This document shows positions 1 through 7,514 of a stretch of DNA of 64,000 nucleotides, piece by piece. Position 1 is the stretch's first letter. Every line of letters starts with the position of its first letter. This stretch comes from an uncultured Dorea sp. (GTDB lineage: Bacteria; Bacillota; Clostridia; Lachnospirales; Lachnospiraceae). The DNA lies in contig CAJUBG010000002.1 of the NCBI GenBank assembly GCA_910584575.1, forward strand, positions 1 through 64,000, written 5' to 3'. The notes beneath the pieces were generated by a model. The model saw only the letters and a list, made by a program, of their open reading frames with translations. It had not been told where the DNA came from and did no database searches. A program made the translations under genes and the position numbers.

Positions 1-130
1 TCTTTCTTCTGCGGCTGTGAGGGGTTGGGGAAATGATTTCAAGAGAAGCACCTCTTAGCGTATTTGATATAGTCTATGTGCAGGAGGCTCTTTTTGTGCT
101 TTTCCACATAAAAGTATTGATAATAAACTA

Positions 131-159
131 TTGACTGAATATAATAAACAGAATAAAAT
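131..159 (+). promoter_or_regulatory. Sigma-A promoter of the DUF4143 ATPase gene
   Basis: TTGACT (131-136) and TAAAAT (154-159) are separated by exactly 17 bp. Transcription would begin just inside the palindrome at 161-200. The 130 bases before this promoter hold no gene I can assign. Confidence 0.65.
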
Positions 160-160
160 A

Positions 161-200
161 TATTGAAAAAGAAGGGTAAAATTACCCTCAATTTTCAATA
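161..200. promoter_or_regulatory. 40-bp imperfect palindrome, operator or leader hairpin
   Basis: The outer arms TATTGAAAA and TTTTCAATA and the inner arms AGGGTAA and TTACCCT are each perfect inverted repeats around one centre. The element fills the space between the -10 box and the ribosome binding site (AAGGAG, 200-205). It could be a dimeric repressor operator, or an RNA hairpin that masks the start of translation. Confidence 0.6.
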
Positions 201-212
201 AGGAGATTTGGG

Positions 213-1466
213 ATGGATATCAGACGAGACAAATATCTAAATGACTTGGTTATCCGTATGCACAATGGGATGGTAAAAGTAATAACAGGAATTCGTAGAT
301 GCGGCAAGTCTTATCTGCTTTTTAAAATATTTAAAAGATATCTGGAAGAACAAGGAGTGCCTGCGTCACATATGATTATTATTGAATTAGACCAATGGAA
401 AAACAGGAAATACCGTGAGCCGGAGGCAATTCTGGATTATATTGACTCGTTACTTATAGATGATGGGCAATATTATATTATGTTGGATGAAGTACAGATG
501 CTGCGGGAATTTGAAGAAGTGTTGAATTCTCTGACACATATCAGAAACGCAGATATCTATGTCACCGGAAGTAACTCAAAATTTTTGTCCAAAGATATTA
601 TCACTGAATTCAGAGGGAGAGGGGATGAAATTCATATTTATCCATTGACCTTCAAAGAATTTATGAGCGCCTATGACAAAGATATCTATCATGGTTGGGC
701 GGAGTATGTGGTCTATGGCGGCCTTCCGCTAACTGTTACCATGAAAACAGAAGAACAAAAAATTAATTACCTGACAAACTTGTTCAAAGAAACCTATTTG
801 CGAGATATTATAGAGAGGCATCATATAGAGAAAAACCAGGAATTGGAAGATTTGGTCAATATTCTTGCATCTGCGGTAGGTTCACTTACCAATCCGTCTA
901 AGATAGAGATGACCTTCCGAAGTACGATTCAATCGACAATCAGCCTGAATACAATCAGGCAGTATATAGAATATCTGGAAGATGCTTTTATCATAAATAA
1001 AGCAAATCGTTACAATGTGAAAGGAAGGAAATACATTGGAACGCCATTGAAATACTATTTTGAAGATGTGGGTCTTAGAAATGCCAGATTAGAATTCAGG
1101 CAGATTGAAGAAACTCATCTGATGGAAAATATTGTGTATAATGAACTGAGAAGCAGAGGATATTCCGTAGACGTTGGTATCGTGGAGAAAAGAAAAATGA
1201 ATCTGGAGGGAAAGGCAGAGAAGAAACAGCTTGAAATAGATTTTATTGCCAATCTTGGCAGTAAACGCTACTATATCCAATCTGCATTCAGTATGCCAAA
1301 TGAGGAGAAAAGAATTCAGGAGAAAGCATCTTTGCTTGGCCTTAAGGACTCCTTTAAAAAAATTATTATTGTCAAGGATATTGTAAACGTAACAAGAGAC
1401 GAAGAAGGAATAACGACTATGAGCATTTATGATTTCCTTTTGAAAGAAAATAGTCTTGAGCTGTAA
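213..1466 (+). CDS. AAA-family ATPase with DUF4143 domain
   Basis: This 417-residue protein begins with a P-loop ATPase domain of the AAA_14 type. The Walker A motif GIRRCGKS lies at residues 26-33 and the Walker B region (IMLDEVQ) near residue 90. A DUF4143 domain follows in the C-terminal half, which is a nuclease-like fold in related proteins. The family is common as single genes in anaerobes and its substrate is unknown. The start at 213 has AAGGAG eight bases upstream. The gene is monocistronic: its own promoter and a large palindrome precede it and an intrinsic terminator follows. The palindrome suggests tight, possibly autogenous, control. The family call is secure but no cellular role can be given. 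Confidence 0.88.
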   Translation: MDIRRDKYLNDLVIRMHNGMVKVITGIRRCGKSYLLFKIFKRYLEEQGVPASHMIIIELDQWKNRKYREPEAILDYIDSLLIDDGQYYIMLDEVQMLREFEEVLNSLTHIRNADIYVTGSNSKFLSKDIITEFRGRGDEIHIYPLTFKEFMSAYDKDIYHGWAEYVVYGGLPLTVTMKTEEQKINYLTNLFKETYLRDIIERHHIEKNQELEDLVNILASAVGSLTNPSKIEMTFRSTIQSTISLNTIRQYIEYLEDAFIINKANRYNVKGRKYIGTPLKYYFEDVGLRNARLEFRQIEETHLMENIVYNELRSRGYSVDVGIVEKRKMNLEGKAEKKQLEIDFIANLGSKRYYIQSAFSMPNEEKRIQEKASLLGLKDSFKKIIIVKDIVNVTRDEEGITTMSIYDFLLKENSLEL

Positions 1467-1481
1467 TTTTTCTGTTAAGAC

Positions 1482-1512
1482 AAAGGTGTGTCAATGGACA
1501 TGCCTTTTTTTC
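1482..1512 (+). terminator. Intrinsic terminator after the DUF4143 ATPase
   Basis: AAAGGTGTGTC (1482-1492) pairs with GACATGCCTTT (1497-1507) across a 4-nt loop, with one G-U pair, followed by a run of T to 1512. Confidence 0.75.
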
Positions 1513-1666
1513 TTAAGAGAATCTTTAGAAACACAAAAAAGAGACAAGTATATCTTCAGAATATGTTTAGAAATCCATGCCGCCATTCTTTAGATTTAAG
1601 GAATAAAATAACACCCATAAAGAAAACGACAGCAAGCACTGACTGCGGAAGCGAAGGGGGATTCAT

Positions 1667-2866
1667 ATGAAGATATTGATATTAAGCGGCAGGTTTGGAT
1701 TTGGCCACCAGATGGCGGCAAATGCGATTATGGAGGAATTCAAAAGGCAGGCTTTGGATGCCGAGATTATACAGAAAGACCTTCCGGCGTATTTTTACCC
1801 AAAGCTCAGCAAGCTCATATACAAGGTATTCGGACTTGTGGCTGAGCGTTATCATGGAATTTACAATCTGGTCTATAAGATATCCGGTAAAATAAATTCG
1901 GGAAACCGGCCAAGCGGCCCCGTCATTTACCGGAAGTTTCAGAAAATGATGGAGGAATACACACCGGATGTGATTGTGTGTACCCATCCCTTCTGTGAGA
2001 AATCGGCGGCAACCTATAAGGCAAAGTCAGGAGATAAGGTTCCCCTTGTCACCAGTATTACAGATATCAGTATGCATAAAGAGTGGTTTTCAAACCAGAC
2101 GGATCTCTATCTGGCGCCCACGATAGAGGTGAAGGATAATCTGACTAGGTTTGGCGCTTTGCCGGGAAATATTCTGGTGACAGGGGTTCCTGTACGGCAG
2201 CAGTTCCTTGGCACAGGCGGCAGAGAAACAGATGAGGATGAAAAGCATGTTCTGGTCATGGGAGGGGGCTTAGGAATCATGCCAGAGCTTGAAGACCTTC
2301 TATACACCTTACATGAAATGCCAGGGGTTAGGGCAACCGTAATTACCGGAAAGAATCAAAAAACTTATGAGACGTGGAAAGGATGCTTTGACGACATTGA
2401 AGTATTGGGATACGTTGACAATATCGGGACATACATGCGCAAGGCAGACCTTGTGATTACAAAGGCAGGGGGAATCACGCTGTTCGAGCTTCTGCACAGC
2501 CAGGTACCCATGTTTATTATCCGTCCGTTTCTTGAGCAGGAGAGCGTAAATGCAAGATACGCCCAGAAAAAAGGATTTGCACATGTTATATGGGATAAGA
2601 AGGCAGATTTCACGGCAGAGCTTAAGAGGCTTCTAAAAGCCCCTGAAAGACTGGAGGAGATGCAGGCGTGTATGGCCAGGGCGCGTCGGGAAATGATGGA
2701 TACCGAGCTTTCCCAGGCGGTTGGTGAAATGAGAAAAAGGGGGCAGGATTATCACCTTTCCCGCCATTGCCAGTATATAGGAGAATTTTCCAGGGAGGAA
2801 TATGGATATGAAGAAAATGCACAGAATTGGCGCAGGTTTGCTTGCCACAGGGCTGCTATGTTATAG
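1667..2866 (+). CDS. MGDG-synthase/UgtP-family glycolipid glycosyltransferase
   Basis: This 399-residue GT-B enzyme opens with a motif typical of monogalactosyldiacylglycerol synthase and processive diacylglycerol glucosyltransferases (ILSGRFGFGHQMAANAI). The C-terminal donor-binding half contains TKAGGITLFELL near residues 265-276, matching the UDP-sugar site. It should transfer sugar from UDP-glucose or UDP-galactose to diacylglycerol at the inner membrane face, making glycolipids or lipoteichoic acid anchors. Related proteins have about 380-400 residues. The ribosome binding site is GAAGGGGG. Its last 59 bases overlap the next gene, a deacetylase, and a predicted flippase-like protein follows, so the three form an envelope operon. 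The exact sugar and acceptor cannot be read from sequence. Confidence 0.85.
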   Translation: MKILILSGRFGFGHQMAANAIMEEFKRQALDAEIIQKDLPAYFYPKLSKLIYKVFGLVAERYHGIYNLVYKISGKINSGNRPSGPVIYRKFQKMMEEYTPDVIVCTHPFCEKSAATYKAKSGDKVPLVTSITDISMHKEWFSNQTDLYLAPTIEVKDNLTRFGALPGNILVTGVPVRQQFLGTGGRETDEDEKHVLVMGGGLGIMPELEDLLYTLHEMPGVRATVITGKNQKTYETWKGCFDDIEVLGYVDNIGTYMRKADLVITKAGGITLFELLHSQVPMFIIRPFLEQESVNARYAQKKGFAHVIWDKKADFTAELKRLLKAPERLEEMQACMARARREMMDTELSQAVGEMRKRGQDYHLSRHCQYIGEFSREEYGYEENAQNWRRFACHRAAML

Positions 2867-3518
2867 TCTGATACCGTCGGAGGGACTAAAATACCTCTGG
2901 AAGCGAAGAAGCCGAAAAAAGAGCAGGGCTGGCGCGGCGGGGAAACGGCTGTACTTAACCTTTGACGACGGGCCTGACAAAGAGTATACAGGGCAGCTAT
3001 TGAAGCTCTTGAAGGAGTATGGAATCAAGGCCAGCTTCTTTGTTGTAGCAGAATTTGCCAGAGAGAACCCAGAGCTGATTGAAAGAATGAAGGAGGAAGG
3101 ACATCTAATCGGAATACATTCCGTCAGCCACAAAAATGCATTGTTCCGCGGAAGAAAATTTGTCCGCAGGGATTTAAAGCAGTCTATGGCAGCCTTAGGG
3201 GAGATGGGATGCCAGGTACGCGAGTACCGTCCGCCCTGGGGGCACCTGAATCTCTGGACCCTGTATTATTGCAGGCGGATGAATTTAAAACTAATCTTCT
3301 GGGACGTGATGGCTCATGACTGGTCGGCCAGGGAGACGGAAAAGAGCATAGAAAAGAAGCTGTTAAGGCGGGTATTCCCTGGGGCTGTGATCTGCCTTCA
3401 CGACGGCAGGGGCGAGGCAGAAGCGCCGAAGCGAACGGTAGAGGCGCTGCGAAGGGCGCTGCCAATCCTGCTTGAGCAAGGGTATACATTTGAAAGGATG
3501 GATGGATATGAAGGATAG
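2808..3518 (+). CDS. Polysaccharide deacetylase (NodB homology domain)
   Basis: The protein has about 236 residues: a basic N-terminus, one membrane segment (residues 5-22) and a carbohydrate esterase family 4 domain. The metal-site motif TFDDGPD and the HSVSH pair of histidines are intact, as is a later RPPWG loop and the C-terminal CLHDG motif. It should remove acetyl groups from peptidoglycan or another surface glycan outside the membrane. I chose ATG 2808 because GGAGG (2794-2798) sits nine bases upstream; ATG 2802 would be too close. It overlaps the upstream glycosyltransferase gene and is followed closely by a membrane protein gene. Confidence 0.87.
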   Translation: MKKMHRIGAGLLATGLLCYSLIPSEGLKYLWKRRSRKKSRAGAAGKRLYLTFDDGPDKEYTGQLLKLLKEYGIKASFFVVAEFARENPELIERMKEEGHLIGIHSVSHKNALFRGRKFVRRDLKQSMAALGEMGCQVREYRPPWGHLNLWTLYYCRRMNLKLIFWDVMAHDWSARETEKSIEKKLLRRVFPGAVICLHDGRGEAEAPKRTVEALRRALPILLEQGYTFERMDGYEG

Positions 3519-3543
3519 TCTGGCTTGTGAAGGGAGGATGAAT

Positions 3544-4587
3544 ATGGGCGATAAACTGTCTTTACAGAAAATCATCCGCTGTGGGGCGGTTTTTCTGGTA
3601 TTTGCGGCAGCCGCATGTTTCCTTGTACTGCGGGGAACGGATATGAGGACTGTGTGGGAGGCTTTGGCAAAGACCTCGGTTCCCTTCCTGATCGGAGGTA
3701 TTCTGATGGCAGAGGTATTCCATCTGGCGGAGGGCATTAACCTGCGGCTTCTGCTTCAATCCTTCGGCCATCCGGTCACATTCTGGCAGGGAATGAAATA
3801 TGCTTATATCGGCTTCTTTTTCAGCTCTATCACACCCTCCTCCACAGGAGGGCAGCCGGCACAGCTATATGCCATGAAGAAGGACGGTATCGAGCTTTCC
3901 CACGGGACGCTGGCATTGATTGGAGAACTGGCAAGCTTCCAGATTGCAGTATTTTTTATGGAGGTAATGGCTGTTGCAGCGCTTATTCAGGGAAAAGTGA
4001 CGCCTCAGGCAGAACTGCTGGTACTGGCAGTTCTTGGCTTTCTGCTCAATATCCTGTTTATTGCAGGGCTTTTGGCGGTGATGTTTTCCCACCGGTTAAA
4101 GGACAGGCTGCTTTATCTTCTGTCTGCGGCAGTCAACCGGCTGCCGGTAAAGAATAAGACAAAATGGCATGAAAAGCTAAAGGAGACATTTCATGATTTT
4201 CAGACCTGTGCGGACTTAATCCGCAGGAGGCCGCGGATGATGGGTAAAGTATTTCTGGTAAGCTTATGCCAGGTGGTCTGCTGGTTCAGCATCCCCTATA
4301 TGGTCTGTCTCGCCATGGGAGAGCATGGGGTAGGCTACTTGCAGGTTTTCCTGCTTCAGACGGTGCTGTTTATGACGACTGCCCTGCTTCCTTTTCCGGG
4401 GGCGGCAGGAATCAGTGAGTATGCATTTGTAAGGCTGTTCTCCGGCGTATTTACAAAGAACCCCATGGCAGCGGCAACACTGGTAAACCGTGGGATCAGC
4501 TTCTACTGTCTGTTGGCAATCAGCGGGGCAATGATGGTGCTTTTGTGGAGGTATAAGGGCGTAAGGAAAATGTCGAAATTTGTCTAA
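3544..4587 (+). CDS. LPG-synthase TM (UPF0104/flippase-like) membrane protein
   Basis: This is a polytopic membrane protein of about 347 residues with eight or so hydrophobic segments and conserved features of the lysylphosphatidylglycerol synthase transmembrane family (SSITPSSTGGQPAQ and the C-terminal FPGAAGISEY). Members without the C-terminal synthetase domain act as lipid or glycolipid flippase-like proteins. Its place after a glycolipid glycosyltransferase fits export of the product (inference). The start at 3544 follows AGGGAGG (3531-3537) with a six-base gap; an upstream in-frame ATG at 3472 lies inside the previous gene and lacks a good site. A promoter for the next operon begins ten bases after its stop. 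Confidence 0.84.
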   Translation: MGDKLSLQKIIRCGAVFLVFAAAACFLVLRGTDMRTVWEALAKTSVPFLIGGILMAEVFHLAEGINLRLLLQSFGHPVTFWQGMKYAYIGFFFSSITPSSTGGQPAQLYAMKKDGIELSHGTLALIGELASFQIAVFFMEVMAVAALIQGKVTPQAELLVLAVLGFLLNILFIAGLLAVMFSHRLKDRLLYLLSAAVNRLPVKNKTKWHEKLKETFHDFQTCADLIRRRPRMMGKVFLVSLCQVVCWFSIPYMVCLAMGEHGVGYLQVFLLQTVLFMTTALLPFPGAAGISEYAFVRLFSGVFTKNPMAAATLVNRGISFYCLLAISGAMMVLLWRYKGVRKMSKFV

Positions 4588-4596
4588 GAAAATTTC

Positions 4597-4625
4597 TTGC
4601 AAACTCATATAAAGTATATTAATAT
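4597..4625 (+). promoter_or_regulatory. Promoter of comM-dprA-topA
   Basis: TTGCAA (4597-4602) and TAATAT (4620-4625) with a 17-bp spacer. It leaves a leader of roughly 200 nt before comM. Confidence 0.6.
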
Positions 4626-4725
4626 AAATTTGGACAGCGGAGAGAGGATGATACATTCCGAACAAGGAGAATCCAAGATTTATTTTTCCGCATTTCATAA
4701 CAATCCTAATTCTTGCGAGTAATAA

Positions 4726-4754
4726 GCCAAGGAGCAAGCTTTCTTGACCTTGGC
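4726..4754 (+). other. Hairpin in the comM leader
   Basis: GCCAAGG (4726-4732) pairs perfectly with CCTTGGC (4748-4754), and CAAG (4735-4738) with CTTG (4743-4746) above it. No U tract follows, so it is not a simple terminator. The sequence between the promoter and comM may be a structured 5' leader. I cannot match it to a known riboswitch. Confidence 0.45.
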
Positions 4755-4832
4755 GAAAGTCGCGAGAGTCAAATCATCTGGCCATATCGGCTGAATCTAT
4801 CATATATTATCACACATAGAAAGGAGTTTTGA

Positions 4833-6371
4833 ATGTCATTTAGTACGGTCTTGTCTGCCGCAATCCAGGGACTCCATGTCGAGCTGGTTCATGTGGAGGC
4901 AGATGTGAGCAACGGCTTGCCTGTGTTTCACATGGTAGGCTATCTCTCGTCGGAGGTGAAGGAGGCTTCTGAACGGGTGAGGACGGCAATCCGCAATTCG
5001 GGAATCCAGATGCCGGCCAGGAAAATGGTAGTGAACCTGGCGCCGGCAACCGTGAGGAAGAAGGGTGCGTCTTTTGACCTGCCGATTGCATTGGCAGTCT
5101 TAGCTTCCCTGGGGAGATTTTCAGGCAGGCAGCTTAAAGATACGCTGGTGGTAGGAGAATTAAGCCTTGACGGGAGTGTAAAAGAGGTGTCAGGGGTGCT
5201 CCCCATGGTGATGCGGGCAAGGGATGCGGGAGTTACGAGATGTATCCTGCCGAAGCAGAATGTACAGGAGGGCGCCCTGGTTCGGGGAATGGAGATTCTG
5301 GGCGCAGAGCATCTTCTGGAGGTCTGCCGTTATCTGAGTAAAGAGCAGGAGTTTTCTTTTGTCATGGGCGGCACGAGGCAGGAGATACATAAAAAAGGCG
5401 GGGTGGATGAGCCGGATTACAGTGATATCCAGGGCCAGGAGGCAGTAAAACGTGCGGCAGAGGTGGCTGTGGCGGGAGGGCATAACCTGCTGATGGTGGG
5501 GCCGCCGGGAAGCGGCAAGACTATGATTGCGAAGCGTGTGCCTACCATACTGCCCCCGCCGACCCTGGAGGAAAGCATTGAGATTACGAAGATTTACAGC
5601 GTCCTTGGCATGGTGGATAAGGAATATCCCCTGATAACGGGAAGGCCCTTTCGGAGTGTCCATCACACGGTAACAAAGTCTGCGCTCATTGGAGGCGGCG
5701 CGTTTCCGGCGCCGGGAGAGATAAGCCTGGCCCATGGAGGGGCGCTGTTTCTGGATGAACTGGCAGAATTCCAGAAGCCTGTTCTGGAGGTGTTAAGGCA
5801 GCCCTTGGAGGAGGGGCAGATTCGGATTACCAGGGCTTGCGGGAATTTCGTATTTCCGGCGAATTTTATCTTAATCTGCGCAATGAATCCCTGTCCCTGC
5901 GGTAATTATCCGGATTACAACCGCTGTACCTGCACTCAGGCGCAGATTCAGCAGTATCTTGGGAAAATCAGCCAGCCGTTTTTGGACCGAATCGATATCT
6001 GTGCGGAGGCGCCCAGAATTCAGTATGAGGCTCTTTACGAGGGAAAGAAGCAGGAAAGCTCAGCCGTGATTCGAAAGAGAGTATGCGCAGCAAGGGAAAT
6101 CCAGCAGAAGCGTTACAAGGGCAGCAGGCTTCTCACGAATTCCATGCTTGAGGTTAGGGAATTGAAGGAATTTTGCAGGCTTGGAAGAAGTGAAGAACTG
6201 CTGATGAGAAAGGCGTTCGTATCCCTTGGACTTACGGCAAGGACTTACCACAAGATTATCAAGGTGGCGCGGACTATTGCAGATTTGGATGCAAGCGAGA
6301 GGATTAAAGAGGGGCATTTAAAAGAGGCGATCGGATACCGGACCATGGACAAGAAGTATTGGGGGAGGTGA
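4833..6371 (+). CDS. comM: YifB/ComM family Mg chelatase-like AAA+ ATPase
   Basis: This 512-residue protein has an N-terminal ChlI-type domain, a central AAA+ Mg-chelatase domain and a C-terminal Mg_chelatase_C domain. Walker A (GPPGSGKT) is near residue 223 and Walker B (ALFLDELAEF) near 304. The cysteine cluster CAMNPCPCGNYPD is typical of the family. In naturally competent bacteria ComM is a hexameric helicase that extends strand exchange during transformation; in others its role is less clear. The ribosome binding site is AAAGGAG. dprA follows after six bases and topA after that, an arrangement common in Firmicutes that favours a DNA-processing role. Confidence 0.93.
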   Translation: MSFSTVLSAAIQGLHVELVHVEADVSNGLPVFHMVGYLSSEVKEASERVRTAIRNSGIQMPARKMVVNLAPATVRKKGASFDLPIALAVLASLGRFSGRQLKDTLVVGELSLDGSVKEVSGVLPMVMRARDAGVTRCILPKQNVQEGALVRGMEILGAEHLLEVCRYLSKEQEFSFVMGGTRQEIHKKGGVDEPDYSDIQGQEAVKRAAEVAVAGGHNLLMVGPPGSGKTMIAKRVPTILPPPTLEESIEITKIYSVLGMVDKEYPLITGRPFRSVHHTVTKSALIGGGAFPAPGEISLAHGGALFLDELAEFQKPVLEVLRQPLEEGQIRITRACGNFVFPANFILICAMNPCPCGNYPDYNRCTCTQAQIQQYLGKISQPFLDRIDICAEAPRIQYEALYEGKKQESSAVIRKRVCAAREIQQKRYKGSRLLTNSMLEVRELKEFCRLGRSEELLMRKAFVSLGLTARTYHKIIKVARTIADLDASERIKEGHLKEAIGYRTMDKKYWGR

Positions 6372-6377
6372 CAGAGA

Positions 6378-7457
6378 ATGAAGTACGAATATTGGCTTGC
6401 GTCCATTCCGCATTTGTCAGATTGTAAAAAAAGATTGCTGAGAGAAGAATATAAAGAGGGGAGAGCTGTATATTATATAGAAGAAATGCAGTTAAGGTTT
6501 CTTCCGTTTCTTGGGGAACAGGATGTGGAGGGGATTCTTGCGGCAAAGAAAGAGATAAAAATTGAAAAAGAGTGGGAGTGTTTGTTGAAGCAAAATATCC
6601 GGTTTGTTCCGTATTTTTCCGCAGAGTATCCGAAGAAGCTTTCGCAGCTTCCGGACCCGCCCTATGCATTGTATGTAAAGGGAAGGCTTCCAGAGGAAGG
6701 GGTTTTTAGCGCGGCGATTGTGGGCGCCAGGAGGTGTACGCCCTACGGCGAGGAGATGGCTTTGGATTATGGAAAATGCCTGGCAGAGCATGGCATCCAG
6801 GTAATCAGCGGTATGGCAAGAGGGATTGACGGGGCGGGCCAGAGAGGGGCAATAGACGCAGGAGGGGCAACCTTTGGCGTACTGGGCTGTGGCGTGGATA
6901 TCTGTTATCCCCGTGAGCATATAGGGCTTTACATGGATATCCAGAAAAGAGGCGGCGTGATTTCAGAGCAGCCTCCTGGCAGGCCGCCCCTTCCTGTGTA
7001 TTTCCCCATGAGGAACCGGATCATCAGCGGATTATCAGAGCTTGTACTGGTGATGGAGGCAAGGCTAAGAAGCGGTTCGCTGATTACAGCGGACCAGGCT
7101 TTAGAGCAGGGAAAGGACGTCTATGCCCTTCCTGGCCCCGCAACCAGCCAGTTAAGCCAGGGGTGCCATTTTCTCATTCGCCAGGGCGCGGGCATCCTGA
7201 TATCGCCCCAGGATTTACTGACAGAACTGGGAATTACCGAAAAGGAGTTGGAACAAAAATCAGACAAAATTGAAAAAATGCTTGAAAATCACAAAAATGT
7301 GGTGTATAGTTGTCTCGGTTTCTTCCCAAAGGGGCTTAGCCAGTTAATAGATGAAACAGGGCTTAGCGCTTCTGCTCTGATGCAGGAATTAATCTCACTT
7401 GAGCTTAAGGGCTGCATACGGGAAGTATCGAAGAATTATTATATCAGAGTCCGCTGA
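6378..7457 (+). CDS. dprA: DNA-processing protein DprA/Smf
   Basis: The 359-residue protein has an N-terminal helical region, the Rossmann-like DprA domain and a C-terminal winged helix. The hallmark segments VGARRC, ISGMARGID and GCGVDICYP are present in the middle, and the last 60 residues match the DprA winged-helix domain. DprA loads RecA on incoming single-stranded DNA during transformation and protects it. The start follows GGGAGGTGACAGAG and comM ends six bases upstream, so the two are cotranscribed. Whether the organism is competent cannot be seen here, because no late competence genes are in the window. Confidence 0.94.
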   Translation: MKYEYWLASIPHLSDCKKRLLREEYKEGRAVYYIEEMQLRFLPFLGEQDVEGILAAKKEIKIEKEWECLLKQNIRFVPYFSAEYPKKLSQLPDPPYALYVKGRLPEEGVFSAAIVGARRCTPYGEEMALDYGKCLAEHGIQVISGMARGIDGAGQRGAIDAGGATFGVLGCGVDICYPREHIGLYMDIQKRGGVISEQPPGRPPLPVYFPMRNRIISGLSELVLVMEARLRSGSLITADQALEQGKDVYALPGPATSQLSQGCHFLIRQGAGILISPQDLLTELGITEKELEQKSDKIEKMLENHKNVVYSCLGFFPKGLSQLIDETGLSASALMQELISLELKGCIREVSKNYYIRVR

Positions 7458-7514
7458 GGGATTTGTTTTCTAAAATGCGGGCAAATGCTAGTTTTTAATG
7501 GAGGAAGCAAGGCT

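Noticed and set aside
1488..1670. Open frame of 60 codons after the DUF4143 ATPase gene
   Set aside because: Its start lies within the intrinsic terminator at 1482-1512, it has no ribosome binding site and its product looks random.
5190..5735. 181-codon minus-strand frame opposite comM
   Set aside because: It is antisense to the AAA+ domain of comM and has no promoter, site or recognisable product.
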